From positions 372,001 to 436,000 of the forward strand of contig NZ_JOFL01000001.1 of assembly GCF_000719265.1 (NCBI RefSeq): 64,000 nt of DNA, written 5' to 3'. This stretch comes from Streptomyces roseoverticillatus (GTDB taxonomy: Bacteria; Actinomycetota; Actinomycetes; Streptomycetales; Streptomycetaceae). The position numbers and the translations under genes were made by a program. Positions 24,213 to 32,541 of this stretch are shown here, one piece after another (within the stretch, counting starts at the first letter, position 1; each line of letters starts with the position of its first letter). The notes under the pieces are model-generated. The model made no database searches. It worked only from the letters and a program-made list of their open reading frames with translations, and was not told the DNA's origin.

Positions 24213-25619
24213 ATGACGGACGAGACCACCGCGAAGCCCCACCGCCCCCATCACTGGCGGCGGGACCTGGTCGAACTGGCCGCCCTGTTCACCGCGGTCG
24301 CCGCCGCCGACACCATGGCCGACACCGTCGTCCACGGCCCCGACGGGCCCGTGCTGCTCGCTTCCTCGGCCGCCGCCCTGCTGGCCACCACCGCCTTCCA
24401 CACCTGGTGGGCGCGGCGCGGCGGCGGCCGCAGCCACGCTCCCCCGCCGGTGCCGGCCACCACCGCACCCGCAGCCCCGCGCACCGCCGGCCCTGCGGAG
24501 CGGCCGCGGCCGGGCACCGCCGCGGACGACGCCACCGGCACGGCCCTGTGGCGGATGCGCACGACCGTGCGCGACGAGCCCGGCAGCCTGGCCGCGCTGT
24601 GCACCGCCCTCGCCTGCGAGGGCGTCGACATCCTCTCCCTGCAGACGCACCCCCTGGCCGACGGCGTCGTCGACGAACTCCTGCTGCGGGCACCCGCCGC
24701 CCTGGCCGCGAGGGACCTGGCCGGGGCCGCGGCCGCGGGCGGCGGCTGCGACACCTGGCTGGAGCGGGCCGACGCCCACGACCTCGTGGACGTGCCGACC
24801 CGGGTCCTCAACCTCGCCACCCGTACGGCGCTCGACGCCGCCGAACTCCCGCTCGCGCTGCGCCGGCTCCTCGGCCGCTGCACGATCCGCTCCGTGCCCG
24901 CCCGCTCGCCGCGCAGCGGCGGCGCACCCGCCGAGCAGGTGCCGGCGGAAGGGGTGTGGGAGGAGACGGTCATGCGGCTGCGCGACCCCTCCGGCGGCTC
25001 CATCACGATCGAGCGCCCGTACCTGCCCTTCACGCCCACCGAGTTCGCCCGGGCCCGCGCCCTGGTCGAGCTCGACGCCCGGCTCGGCCCGCGCGTCCCG
25101 CCGGGCGCCGACGTCCTGACCCTGCCCGAGGGCAACGAGATCACCATCCGGCGCGCCGGCGCCGAGGACCTCGCCGCGGCCCGCGCCATGCAGGAGCGCT
25201 GCTCCGCCGCGACGCTCGCCCAGCGCTACCACGGCCCGGCCGGCGACGCCGACCGCTACCTGCGCCACCTGCTGAGCCCGCGCTTCGGCCGCACCCTGGC
25301 CGCGTACACCGCGACGGGCCGCCTCGTGGCCCTGGGCCACCTGCTGTGGGACGGCGACGAGACGGAGGTCGCCCTGCTCGTCGAGGACGACTGGCAGCGG
25401 CGCGGCGTCGGCGGCGAACTCCTCGGCCGCCTGGTGGACCTGGCCGTGGCGGACGGCTGCCGCAGCGTCTACGCCGTCACGCGGTCCTCCAACACCGGCA
25501 TGGTCGCGGCGATGCGCGCCCTGGACCTGCCGCTGGACTACCAGGTCGAGGAGGGCACGCTCGTCGTCACCGTACGGCTCGCCCCGGCCCCCATTCCGGC
25601 GCTTCCGCCCGCACCGTGA
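24213..25619 (+). CDS. GNAT acetyltransferase with N-terminal membrane segment and ACT-like domain
   Basis: This 468-residue protein has two hydrophobic stretches near the N-terminus (ELAALFTAVAAADTMA and VLLASSAAALLATTAF, about 20-70), a Pro/Ala linker, an ACT-like ligand domain (RTTVRDEPGSLAALCTALACEGVDILSLQTHP, about 123-190) and a C-terminal GNAT domain (from about 310; acetyl-CoA loop VEDDWQRRGVGGELLGRLVD). ACT domains usually bind amino acids, so acetylation may be amino-acid controlled; the target is unknown. Start ATG 24213 has a weak ribosome site. Confidence 0.85.
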   Translation: MTDETTAKPHRPHHWRRDLVELAALFTAVAAADTMADTVVHGPDGPVLLASSAAALLATTAFHTWWARRGGGRSHAPPPVPATTAPAAPRTAGPAERPRPGTAADDATGTALWRMRTTVRDEPGSLAALCTALACEGVDILSLQTHPLADGVVDELLLRAPAALAARDLAGAAAAGGGCDTWLERADAHDLVDVPTRVLNLATRTALDAAELPLALRRLLGRCTIRSVPARSPRSGGAPAEQVPAEGVWEETVMRLRDPSGGSITIERPYLPFTPTEFARARALVELDARLGPRVPPGADVLTLPEGNEITIRRAGAEDLAAARAMQERCSAATLAQRYHGPAGDADRYLRHLLSPRFGRTLAAYTATGRLVALGHLLWDGDETEVALLVEDDWQRRGVGGELLGRLVDLAVADGCRSVYAVTRSSNTGMVAAMRALDLPLDYQVEEGTLVVTVRLAPAPIPALPPAP

Positions 25620-25695
25620 CATTCCGTCCGCCCGCCGCCGCCGGACCTGCAATTTCCCAGTGACGCGGCGCACTCCGCCGTACGAGGATGTCCGC

Positions 25696-27381
25696 ATGCC
25701 GAACGACACGAGCACGCTGCTCCCCCGTCAGGTCGCCGACGCTTACGTCGACGCGTACACCGAACTCGACCCCATCACGGGCACCTATCTGGGGGTGCCG
25801 GCGTCCGCGACCCGGCTGCCGGACTTCTCCCCGGCCGGCGCGCGGGCCGTCGCCGACCTCGCGCGCGCCACGCTCGACCGCCTCGCCGAGGCCGAGCGGC
25901 AGCCCGGCGCGGACGCGGGCATCGAGCGGCGCTGCGCCCGGCTGCTGCGCGAGCGCCTGACCGCGGAGCTCGCGGTGCACGAGGCGGACGAGCACCTGCG
26001 CGCCGTCAGCAACATCCACTCGCCGGTGCACTCGGTGCGCGAGGTGTTCGCCGTCATGCCCACGGACTCCGTGGAGGACTGGGCGGCGATCGCCGAGCGG
26101 CTGCGGGCCGTACCCGCGGCCCTGGAGGGCTACCGGGAGTCGCTCGCCGAGGGCCTGGCGCGCAAGCTGCCCGCCGGCCCGCGCCAGGTGGCCACCAACC
26201 TCGCGCAGCTGGAGGAGTGGATCGGCACCGGCAACGGATGGTTCGGCGACTTCACCGCGGCCGGCCCGCAGGAGCTGCGCGCCGAGCTGGACGCGGCGGC
26301 GGCCGCCGCGACGGGCGGCCTCGCCGAGCTGCGCGACTGGCTGCGCGACGTCTACGCCCCGGGCGTCGAAGGGGCGCCGGAGGTCGTCGGCCGCGAGCGC
26401 TACGCCCGCTGGTCGCGCTACTGGAACGGCACGGACCTCGACCTCGACGAGGCCTACGCCTACGGCTGGTCGGAGTACCACCGCCTCCTCGGCGAGATGC
26501 GCACCGAGGCGGAGAAGGTGCTGCCCGGCGCGAAGACGCCGTGGGAGGCCCTGGCCCACCTCGACGAGCACGGCACGCACATCGAGGGCGTCGAGGAGGT
26601 GCGGGTCTGGCTGCAGAAGCTGATGGACGAGGCGATCGAGGCGCTGGACGGCACCCACTTCGAGCTGGCCGAGCGGGTCAAGAAGGTCGAGTCCCGCATC
26701 GCGCCGCCCGGCGGCGCGGCGGCCGCGTACTACACCGAGCCGTCCGAGGACTTCTCCCGGCCGGGCCGCACCTGGCTGCCGACCATGGGCCAGACCCGCT
26801 TCCCCGTCTACGACCTGGTGTCGACCTGGTACCACGAGGGCGTGCCCGGCCACCACCTCCAGCTCGCCCAGTGGATGCACGTGGCGGAGCAGCTCTCGCG
26901 CTACCAGGTCACCCTGGGCGGGGTCAGCGCCAACTGCGAGGGCTGGGCGCTGTACGCGGAGCGGCTCATGGACGAGCTGGGCTTCCTCACGGACGCCGAG
27001 CGCCGGCTGGGCTACCTCGACGCGCAGATGTGGCGCGCCATCCGGGTGATCGTGGACATCGGCATGCACCTGGAGCTGGAGATCCCCGCGGACTCCCCGT
27101 TCCACCCCGGTGAGCACTGGACGCCGGAGCTGGTGCTGGAGTTCTGCGACCTGCACAGCGGGCGCCCCACGGACTACGTGGAGAGCGAGGTCGTCCGCTA
27201 CCTCGGCATGGCCGGCCAGGCGATCGGCTACAAGCTGGGCGAGCGGGCCTGGCTGGCCGGCCGTGAGGCGGCCCGCGCCGCGCACGGCGACGCGTTCGAC
27301 GCGAAGGCCTGGCACATGGCGGCGCTGTCGCAGGGCTCACTGGGCCTGGACGACCTGGTGGCGGAGCTGTCCGTGCTGTGA
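25696..27381 (+). CDS. DUF885-family protein (zinc-metallopeptidase-like)
   Basis: A 561-residue cytoplasmic protein. The C-terminal half has the DUF885 hallmark YHEGVPGHHLQLAQ (HExxxxxHH, about 375-388), NCEGWALYAERLMDELGF with the third metal-ligand Glu, and the upstream TWLPTMGQTRFPVYDLVSTW. The family resembles M3/M32-like metallopeptidases, but the substrate has not been established. Start ATG 25696 follows GAGGA. A strong GC hairpin follows the stop, before the convergent toxin-antitoxin genes. Confidence 0.9.
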   Translation: MPNDTSTLLPRQVADAYVDAYTELDPITGTYLGVPASATRLPDFSPAGARAVADLARATLDRLAEAERQPGADAGIERRCARLLRERLTAELAVHEADEHLRAVSNIHSPVHSVREVFAVMPTDSVEDWAAIAERLRAVPAALEGYRESLAEGLARKLPAGPRQVATNLAQLEEWIGTGNGWFGDFTAAGPQELRAELDAAAAAATGGLAELRDWLRDVYAPGVEGAPEVVGRERYARWSRYWNGTDLDLDEAYAYGWSEYHRLLGEMRTEAEKVLPGAKTPWEALAHLDEHGTHIEGVEEVRVWLQKLMDEAIEALDGTHFELAERVKKVESRIAPPGGAAAAYYTEPSEDFSRPGRTWLPTMGQTRFPVYDLVSTWYHEGVPGHHLQLAQWMHVAEQLSRYQVTLGGVSANCEGWALYAERLMDELGFLTDAERRLGYLDAQMWRAIRVIVDIGMHLELEIPADSPFHPGEHWTPELVLEFCDLHSGRPTDYVESEVVRYLGMAGQAIGYKLGERAWLAGREAARAAHGDAFDAKAWHMAALSQGSLGLDDLVAELSVL

Positions 27382-27386
27382 CGGCC

Positions 27387-27410
27387 GGGGCGGGCCCCCG
27401 GGCCCGCCCC
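27387..27410. terminator. GC hairpin between convergent genes
   Basis: GGGGCGGGC (27387-27395) and GCCCGCCCC (27402-27410) form a perfect 9-bp stem with a 6-nt loop. It lies 5 nt after the DUF885 stop and 29 nt from the end of the convergent toxin gene, as expected for a bidirectional terminator in a high-GC genome. A T-tract is absent. Confidence 0.7.
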
Positions 27411-27439
27411 CTTCCACTTCCGCTTCGGCTTCCTGGCCG

Positions 27440-27811
27440 TCAGATCCGCCAGGTGCGGATCCGGTCGGCGCATTCGTAGACGTCGACGCGGTACTCCTTG
27501 ATGTCGCGCGCGAGGTCGACTATCGACCCGTACGGCGGGTCGATGCCCTCACCCGCCGCGGCCATGTAGGCGACGACGACCATGCAGGCGTACAGGCTGC
27601 TGCGCACGGGCAGCGGCTGCAGCCGGACGAGGGTGTGCATCAGGGCGGCCGCGCGCCAGGCCGCGTCGGGCTCGTGGTCGAACTTCGCGACGTCGAAGGC
27701 GTGCCGGGAGACGGCGGCGGCGAGGGCGGTGTAGTCGTGGACGGCGGGCTCTTCGTACAGCTTCTGCTCCTGGACTCCGAGGAGCCAGGGCAGGTCGATG
27801 AGCAGCGGCAT
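27440..27811 (-). CDS. Doc-like toxin of a toxin-antitoxin pair
   Basis: A 123-residue protein that I match to short actinobacterial proteins usually labelled toxin Doc (Fic fold): LIDLPWLL at the N-terminus, AALMHTLVRLQPLPVRSSLYACMVVVAYMAAAG in the centre and an ending DVYECADRIRTWRI. The canonical Fic motif HPFxxGN(K/G)R is degenerate here (only the His is kept in place), so AMPylation or phosphorylation activity is doubtful. Its ATG overlaps the antitoxin stop by one base (TGATG). Confidence 0.75.
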   Translation of the reverse strand: MPLLIDLPWLLGVQEQKLYEEPAVHDYTALAAAVSRHAFDVAKFDHEPDAAWRAAALMHTLVRLQPLPVRSSLYACMVVVAYMAAAGEGIDPPYGSIVDLARDIKEYRVDVYECADRIRTWRI

Positions 27812-28041
27812 CAGGCGGCGGCACCGCCCGTGGACGGGGGAGCCTCCTCGGGGAAGGCGGCGTCGAACTCCGCCATGTGCTCGTTCCAGAACTTGGCGGC
27901 GCGCTCCACGAAGCGGCGGCGCTGCTGCTCGCGCACGGACAGGTCGTGCACGTACGCCTTGATGCTCTTGCCGTCCGCGGCAGCGGCCTCGCGGATGGCC
28001 GCGAGCTCCTCTTCCGTGAATTCGATGTTGAGTGCCGGCAT
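27811..28041 (-). CDS. Antitoxin, ribbon-helix-helix-like
   Basis: A 76-residue acidic protein. The N-terminal strand PALNIEFTEEELAAIREAAAADGKSIKAYVHDL fits a ribbon-helix-helix fold that binds its own promoter, and the charged C-terminal part would wrap the toxin. It is placed directly upstream of the Doc-like gene and coupled to it through TGATG, the usual antitoxin-first order. Confidence 0.78.
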   Translation of the reverse strand: MPALNIEFTEEELAAIREAAAADGKSIKAYVHDLSVREQQRRRFVERAAKFWNEHMAEFDAAFPEEAPPSTGGAAA

Positions 28042-28119
28042 GGCACCACGGTACCGGCCGAGTACCGCGGGCGGCAGCGCCCGGAGCGGACTTCGCGGCG
28101 GGGCGCCCCGCCCGGCCGG

Positions 28120-28614
28120 TCAGCAGCCGCAGTCGTCCGCGCCGAGCGGGGCGGTCAGCGGGTCCGGCGGGAGCTGCCGGGTGCCGTCGGCGGTCTCCAC
28201 GGCGTAGCCCTCGCGGATCCAGTACTCGATGCCGCCCAGCATCTCCTTGACGCGGTAGCCGAGCCGGGCGAGGGCCAGGGCGGCGCGAGTGGCGCCGTCG
28301 CAGCCGGGGCCCCAGCAGTAGACGACGACGGGGACGGCGGGGTCGAGGAACTGCCGGGCCAGCCGCGGGATCTGTGCCGTGGGCAGGTGGACGGCGCCGG
28401 GGACGTGGCCCTGGTCCCAGGACTCGGTGGAGCGCGAGTCCACGACGACGAAGTCCTTGGCGCCGGCGGTGAGGGCCGTGTGCACGTCGGCGACGTCGGT
28501 GTGGAAGGCGAGGCGCGCGGCGAAGTAGGCGGCGGCATCGGCGGAGGGGGCGGGCGGCACGGCCATGACGGGGCTTGCGGGGGCTGCGGCCGGGGCAGGA
28601 GCAGTGGTGGTCAT
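28120..28614 (-). CDS. Rhodanese-domain protein
   Basis: A 164-residue single rhodanese domain (about 45-140) with a Pro/Ala-rich N-terminal leader. Visible are FVVVDSRSTESWDQGHVPGAVHLP and the active-site loop VYCWGPGCDGATRAA; the first Cys is the persulfide site. A Cys pair ends the protein (DDCGC). It is likely a sulfurtransferase or thiol carrier. Start ATG 28614. The gene is divergent from the Lrp-family regulator across a 94-nt region with an inverted repeat, so it is a likely target of that regulator. Confidence 0.9.
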   Translation of the reverse strand: MTTTAPAPAAAPASPVMAVPPAPSADAAAYFAARLAFHTDVADVHTALTAGAKDFVVVDSRSTESWDQGHVPGAVHLPTAQIPRLARQFLDPAVPVVVYCWGPGCDGATRAALALARLGYRVKEMLGGIEYWIREGYAVETADGTRQLPPDPLTAPLGADDCGC

Positions 28615-28636
28615 GGCAGTGAATCTACGGTCTGAG

Positions 28637-28702
28637 ATCACCGAGCAGAACCGTCAATCCTCGGCAAAAATCTTGAGTTACCGGTGATTTCACTGTTAGA
28701 CA
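28637..28702 (+). promoter_or_regulatory. Promoter and inverted repeat of the Lrp gene
   Basis: TTGAGT (28673-28678) and TAGACA (28697-28702) are 18 nt apart, and the ATG begins 7 nt after the -10, predicting a leaderless transcript. ATCACCG (28637-28643) and CGGTGAT (28682-28688) are inverted copies 38 nt apart with partly conserved flanks. The right one lies inside the promoter spacer, which suggests autoregulation and control of the divergent rhodanese gene. Confidence 0.55.
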
Positions 28703-28708
28703 TCGCCC

Positions 28709-29155
28709 ATGACCGGCTATTCCCCTGACGCCACCGACTGGCGCATCCTCGACGCCCTGCAGCGCAACGGACGCGCCGGCTACGCCGAGCTGGCGCGGAT
28801 CGTGAACATGTCCTCCAGTGCCGTCACCGAACGGGTGCGCAGACTGGAGGAGGCCGGCGTCATCGGCGGCTACACGGCCGTCGTGGACCCCGAGAAGCTG
28901 GGCATGCCCGTCCTCGCCTTCGTCCGGCTGCGCTACCCCAACGGGAACTACAAGCCCTTCCACGACCTGCTGGACTGCACGCCGGAGATCCTGGAGGCCC
29001 ACCACGTCACCGGCGACGACTGCTTCATGATCAAGGTCGCGGCCCGGTCGATGCGGCACCTGGAGGAGGTCTCGGGCCGGATCGGCGCCCTGGGGTCGGT
29101 GACCACGAGCGTCGTCTACTCCTCCCCGCTCCCCCGGCGCGCCATCGGTCGCTGA
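28709..29155 (+). CDS. Lrp/AsnC-family transcriptional regulator
   Basis: This 148-residue protein has an N-terminal winged HTH (DWRILDALQRNGRAGYAELARIVNMSSSAVTERVRRLEEAGVI) and a C-terminal RAM/ACT ligand domain (LAFVRLRYPN, then VTGDDCFMIKVAARSMRHLEEV). Such proteins form octamers and respond to amino acids. The start lies 7 nt after a predicted -10, so translation may be leaderless. The divergent rhodanese gene is the obvious candidate target. Confidence 0.92.
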   Translation: MTGYSPDATDWRILDALQRNGRAGYAELARIVNMSSSAVTERVRRLEEAGVIGGYTAVVDPEKLGMPVLAFVRLRYPNGNYKPFHDLLDCTPEILEAHHVTGDDCFMIKVAARSMRHLEEVSGRIGALGSVTTSVVYSSPLPRRAIGR

Positions 29156-29298
29156 AGGCCGGGCCCCGGTGAGGGACCGGTCTTCGGGAACGGCCCGTTC
29201 TGGTCCCGGGCCCCCGCCGGGGCTGCTCGAAGCGCCGGTCAGGCGCTGCTCCCGCTCGCCGGTGCCCACGGGCCGGAGGCGACGACGCCGCGGTGCGT

Positions 29299-32200
29299 TC
29301 AGTCGGGCCGGCCGCCGCCGGCCACCTCGTGCCGCACGGTCGAGCCCGACCGGCCCTTGACCACCCGCAGCCGGGCGGGCACGCGCCGGCGCAGATCGGC
29401 GACGTGGCTGACGATGCCGACGGCGCGGTCCCGCTCGCGCAGCGCGTCCAGGACGTCCAGCACCTCGTCCAGGGTCTGCTCGTCCAGGCTGCCGAAGCCC
29501 TCGTCGACGAAGAGGGTGTCCAGCCGTACGCCGCCCGCCTCCTCGGTGACGACGTCGGCGAGGCCGAGGGCGAGGGCGAGGGAGACGAAGAAGGTCTCGC
29601 CGCCGGAGAGGGTGGCGGTGTCGCGCTCCTTGCCCGTCCAGTGGTCGATCACGTGCAGGCCCAGTCCCGAGCGGGCGTTGCCGCCGGCCCGGGCGTCGGA
29701 GTGGACGAGCGTGTAGCGGCCGGCGGACATGCGGCGGAGCCGGGCGGTCGCGGCGGCCGCGACCTGTTCGAGGCGGGCGGCCAGGACGTACGACTCCAGG
29801 CGCATGCGGCGTTCGTTGCGCGTGGACGTGCCCGCGGCGAGCCCGGCGAGCTCGGCGACGCGGTGGTGCTCCTCGCGGAGCGGGGCGAGGCGGCGGGCGT
29901 CTCTGAGGGCCTCGGCGGACAGGCGGTCCAGGTCCTGGCAGCGGGTGCGGGCGGCGACCTCGGCGACGGAGGCGTCGCGCAGCCGGGCGGCGGCCGCGGC
30001 GAGGGCGGCGGCCGCCGCCCCGGGGTCGGCGGCGGGCCGTGCGGCGGCGGCCTCGACGGCGGGGTCGGCGAGGGCCGCGGCCACGGCGGCCTCCTCGCGG
30101 GCCCGGGCGTCGAGCCGCTCCTGCAGGTCCCGGCGGTCCGCCGCGCCGAGCACGGCCTCCTCCACGAGCGCGGGGTTGCCGAAGCCGGCGCGGAAGGCGG
30201 CGTCGGCGAGCCGGGCGTCGGCCTCCTTCAGCCGGCCGGCCGCGTCCGCGGCGGCGCGGACCGTCTCGACCGCGCCGGCGAGGAGCTCCAGCTGCCGTTC
30301 CAGGTGGGCGGCCCGGCGGGCGACGGACTCCTCCCCGCCGCGGGCCCGGGCCAGCTCCTCCTCCAGGGCGGCCAGGTCGCGGTCGAGCTGTTCGCGGCGG
30401 GTGGTGCGCGCGGCGGCCCGCGTCAGGGCGGCCTGCCGGGCCTCGCGGCGCAGGTCGTGCTCGCGCTCGGCCTGCCGGAGGGCCTCCTGGGCCGCGTGCA
30501 GGTCCGCGCCCGCGGCGCGCGCCTCGGCCAGGGAGCGGCCGAGGTCGCCGGCGAGCGCTTCGAGCTCGGCGGCCGTGGCCTCGCCCGCGTCGGCCTCGGC
30601 GCGGGCGAGGGCGTCGCTGAGCCCCTGCAGTTCGCGGGCGGCCTCCTCCCGTGCGCCGTCGGCGCGCTGGAAGGCGGCCAGCGCGGCCTCCTCGTCGGCG
30701 CGGTCGACCCGGCCGGCCGCGGCCCGCGCCGGGTCGGGGTGCTCGGTGGCTCCGCACACCTTGCAGGCCACGCCGGGCGCGAGTTCGCCCGCGAGCTCGG
30801 CGGCGATGCCGTCCAGGCGGCGCTCCTTGACGTCGAGCCAGGTGGTGCGGGCCGTGACGGCCCGCTCCCGGGCACCGGTCAGCCGCTGCCCGGCCGCGTC
30901 GGCGGCACCGGTGAGGCGGTCGCGTTCGCGGGCGGCGGCCAGGCGGGTGCGGACGGGGCCGGTGTCGGCCTCCAGCCGGACGGCCCGGCCGGCTTCGGCG
31001 CGTGCGGTCTCGACGCGCCGTTCGCAGGCGGCGCGCAGTGCCTCCCAGCCGTCGAGCCAGCCGGTCAGCTCGGCGAGCTCGTCCTCGTCGGCTCGGGCCT
31101 CGCGCTCCAGCTCGCGCTGCCGGACCTTGGTCGCGGCGGCGCGCTCCTCCGCGCGGCGGGCGGCGGACAGGGAGCCGAGCTCCTCGCGGAGGTGCCGCTC
31201 CAGTGCGGCGAGCTGCTCGCCGCCCGCGTCCCGCCGCTCCTCGGGGAGCGCGGCGCGGACCCGCTGTTCGGCTGCGGCGGCCGCGCGGTGGGCGCGCTCG
31301 GCTTCGGCGCGCATCTCCAGGACGGGGACGACCGCGTCGGCGGCGCGGGCCCGCCGCATCCGCTCGCGGGCGGCCTCGTGCGCGTCGTGCTGTGCGGCGA
31401 GGGCGTCGGCGCGGTGGCGGGCCTCGGCGTGGCGGTGCTGGAGCCGGGCGAGTTCGCGTACGGCGTCGGCGTGTTCCTGGGCGGCCCGGTGGGCGTGCTC
31501 GGCGGTGCGGGCGGCGACGGCGGCGACGTCCCGCCGTTCCCGGGCGCTGCTGCGGGCGAGGGCGGCCCACTCCAGGACGGCCTCGGCGAGTCCGGGGTCG
31601 CCGGGGGCGAGCGGGGCCGCGGCGGCGCGCTGCGCCGGAAGAACGGCGCCGCCAGGCCGGCCGGACACGGCGGCGAGGGTACGGCCGGATGCCGCGGTAC
31701 GGGTCCGGGCCCCGGTGGCGGCCGCCGCAGCCTCGGTGGCCGTGCCTGTCGTCCGGGCTCCGGACTTCGAGCCGGGCCCTGCGGCGGTTCTCCTCGTGCC
31801 GGCCGCAGCCCCGTGCACCGTTGCCGTGGCCGGGTCCGGGGTGGCGACGTCCGGGAGCGTCGGATCGGCGGCGGCCTGCCGCATCCGGTGGGCGAGGGCG
31901 AGCAGCCCGTCGTCGCCGGCCCGTACGCCGGCCTCCGCGGCGCGGCGCAGCTCCGCGAGCCGCTTCTCGACGGCGGCGAAGCGGCCGGTGTCGAAGAGCT
32001 TGCCGAGCAGTTCGCCGCGGGCGGTGTCCCTGGCGCCGAGGAAGCGGGCGAACTCGCCCTGGGGCAGGAGGACGACCTGGCAGAACTGCTCCCGGCTCAT
32101 GCCGAGGAGCTGCTTGACCTCCTCGCCGATCTCCTGGTGGGAGCGGCTGAGCGCCTCCCACTTCCCGTCGCGGTGTTCGCGCAGCTCGCTGGCGGCCCGC

Positions 32201-32541
32201 TCCTTGGTGTAGCCGGTGCCCTTCTTCTTGGGGCGCAGTTGCTCGGGGCGGCGGGTGATCTCCAGGCGGCGGCCGGCGACGGTGAGGTCGAGGACGACCT
32301 GGGTGCGGGTGTCGTGGCCGGCGTGGTCGCTGCGCAGCACGGGGCTGCCGGCGGTGCCCTGGCGGGCGCCGGGCACCTCGTTGTAGAGGGCGTAGCAGAC
32401 GGCGTCGAGGACGGAGGTCTTGCCGGCGCCGGTGGGGCCGTGGAAGAGGAAGAGCCCGTCGGCGGACAGCGCGTCGAAGTCGATGTGCTGGGTGCCGCCG
32501 AAGGGGCCGAACGCGGTGATCGTCAGCCGGTGCAGCCTCAT
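29299..32541 (-). CDS. sbcC: Exonuclease subunit SbcC (SMC-like ATPase)
   Basis: This 1080-residue protein starts MRLHRLTITAFGPFGGTQHIDF and has Walker A GPTGAGKTSVLDAV (about 34-47). Long Arg/Glu/Ala-rich coiled coils flank a zinc-hook CKVCGATEH near residue 595, and the ABC signature TLSGGETFFVSLALALGL with Walker B (LFVDEGFGSLD) is near the C-terminus. With SbcD it opens DNA hairpins and processes ends. An Ala/Thr/Gly-rich low-complexity insert of about 75 residues interrupts the first coiled coil (around 31610-31860). The ATG overlaps the sbcD stop (ATGA). Confidence 0.95.
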   Translation of the reverse strand: MRLHRLTITAFGPFGGTQHIDFDALSADGLFLFHGPTGAGKTSVLDAVCYALYNEVPGARQGTAGSPVLRSDHAGHDTRTQVVLDLTVAGRRLEITRRPEQLRPKKKGTGYTKERAASELREHRDGKWEALSRSHQEIGEEVKQLLGMSREQFCQVVLLPQGEFARFLGARDTARGELLGKLFDTGRFAAVEKRLAELRRAAEAGVRAGDDGLLALAHRMRQAAADPTLPDVATPDPATATVHGAAAGTRRTAAGPGSKSGARTTGTATEAAAAATGARTRTAASGRTLAAVSGRPGGAVLPAQRAAAAPLAPGDPGLAEAVLEWAALARSSARERRDVAAVAARTAEHAHRAAQEHADAVRELARLQHRHAEARHRADALAAQHDAHEAARERMRRARAADAVVPVLEMRAEAERAHRAAAAAEQRVRAALPEERRDAGGEQLAALERHLREELGSLSAARRAEERAAATKVRQRELEREARADEDELAELTGWLDGWEALRAACERRVETARAEAGRAVRLEADTGPVRTRLAAARERDRLTGAADAAGQRLTGARERAVTARTTWLDVKERRLDGIAAELAGELAPGVACKVCGATEHPDPARAAAGRVDRADEEAALAAFQRADGAREEAARELQGLSDALARAEADAGEATAAELEALAGDLGRSLAEARAAGADLHAAQEALRQAEREHDLRREARQAALTRAAARTTRREQLDRDLAALEEELARARGGEESVARRAAHLERQLELLAGAVETVRAAADAAGRLKEADARLADAAFRAGFGNPALVEEAVLGAADRRDLQERLDARAREEAAVAAALADPAVEAAAARPAADPGAAAAALAAAAARLRDASVAEVAARTRCQDLDRLSAEALRDARRLAPLREEHHRVAELAGLAAGTSTRNERRMRLESYVLAARLEQVAAAATARLRRMSAGRYTLVHSDARAGGNARSGLGLHVIDHWTGKERDTATLSGGETFFVSLALALGLADVVTEEAGGVRLDTLFVDEGFGSLDEQTLDEVLDVLDALRERDRAVGIVSHVADLRRRVPARLRVVKGRSGSTVRHEVAGGGRPD

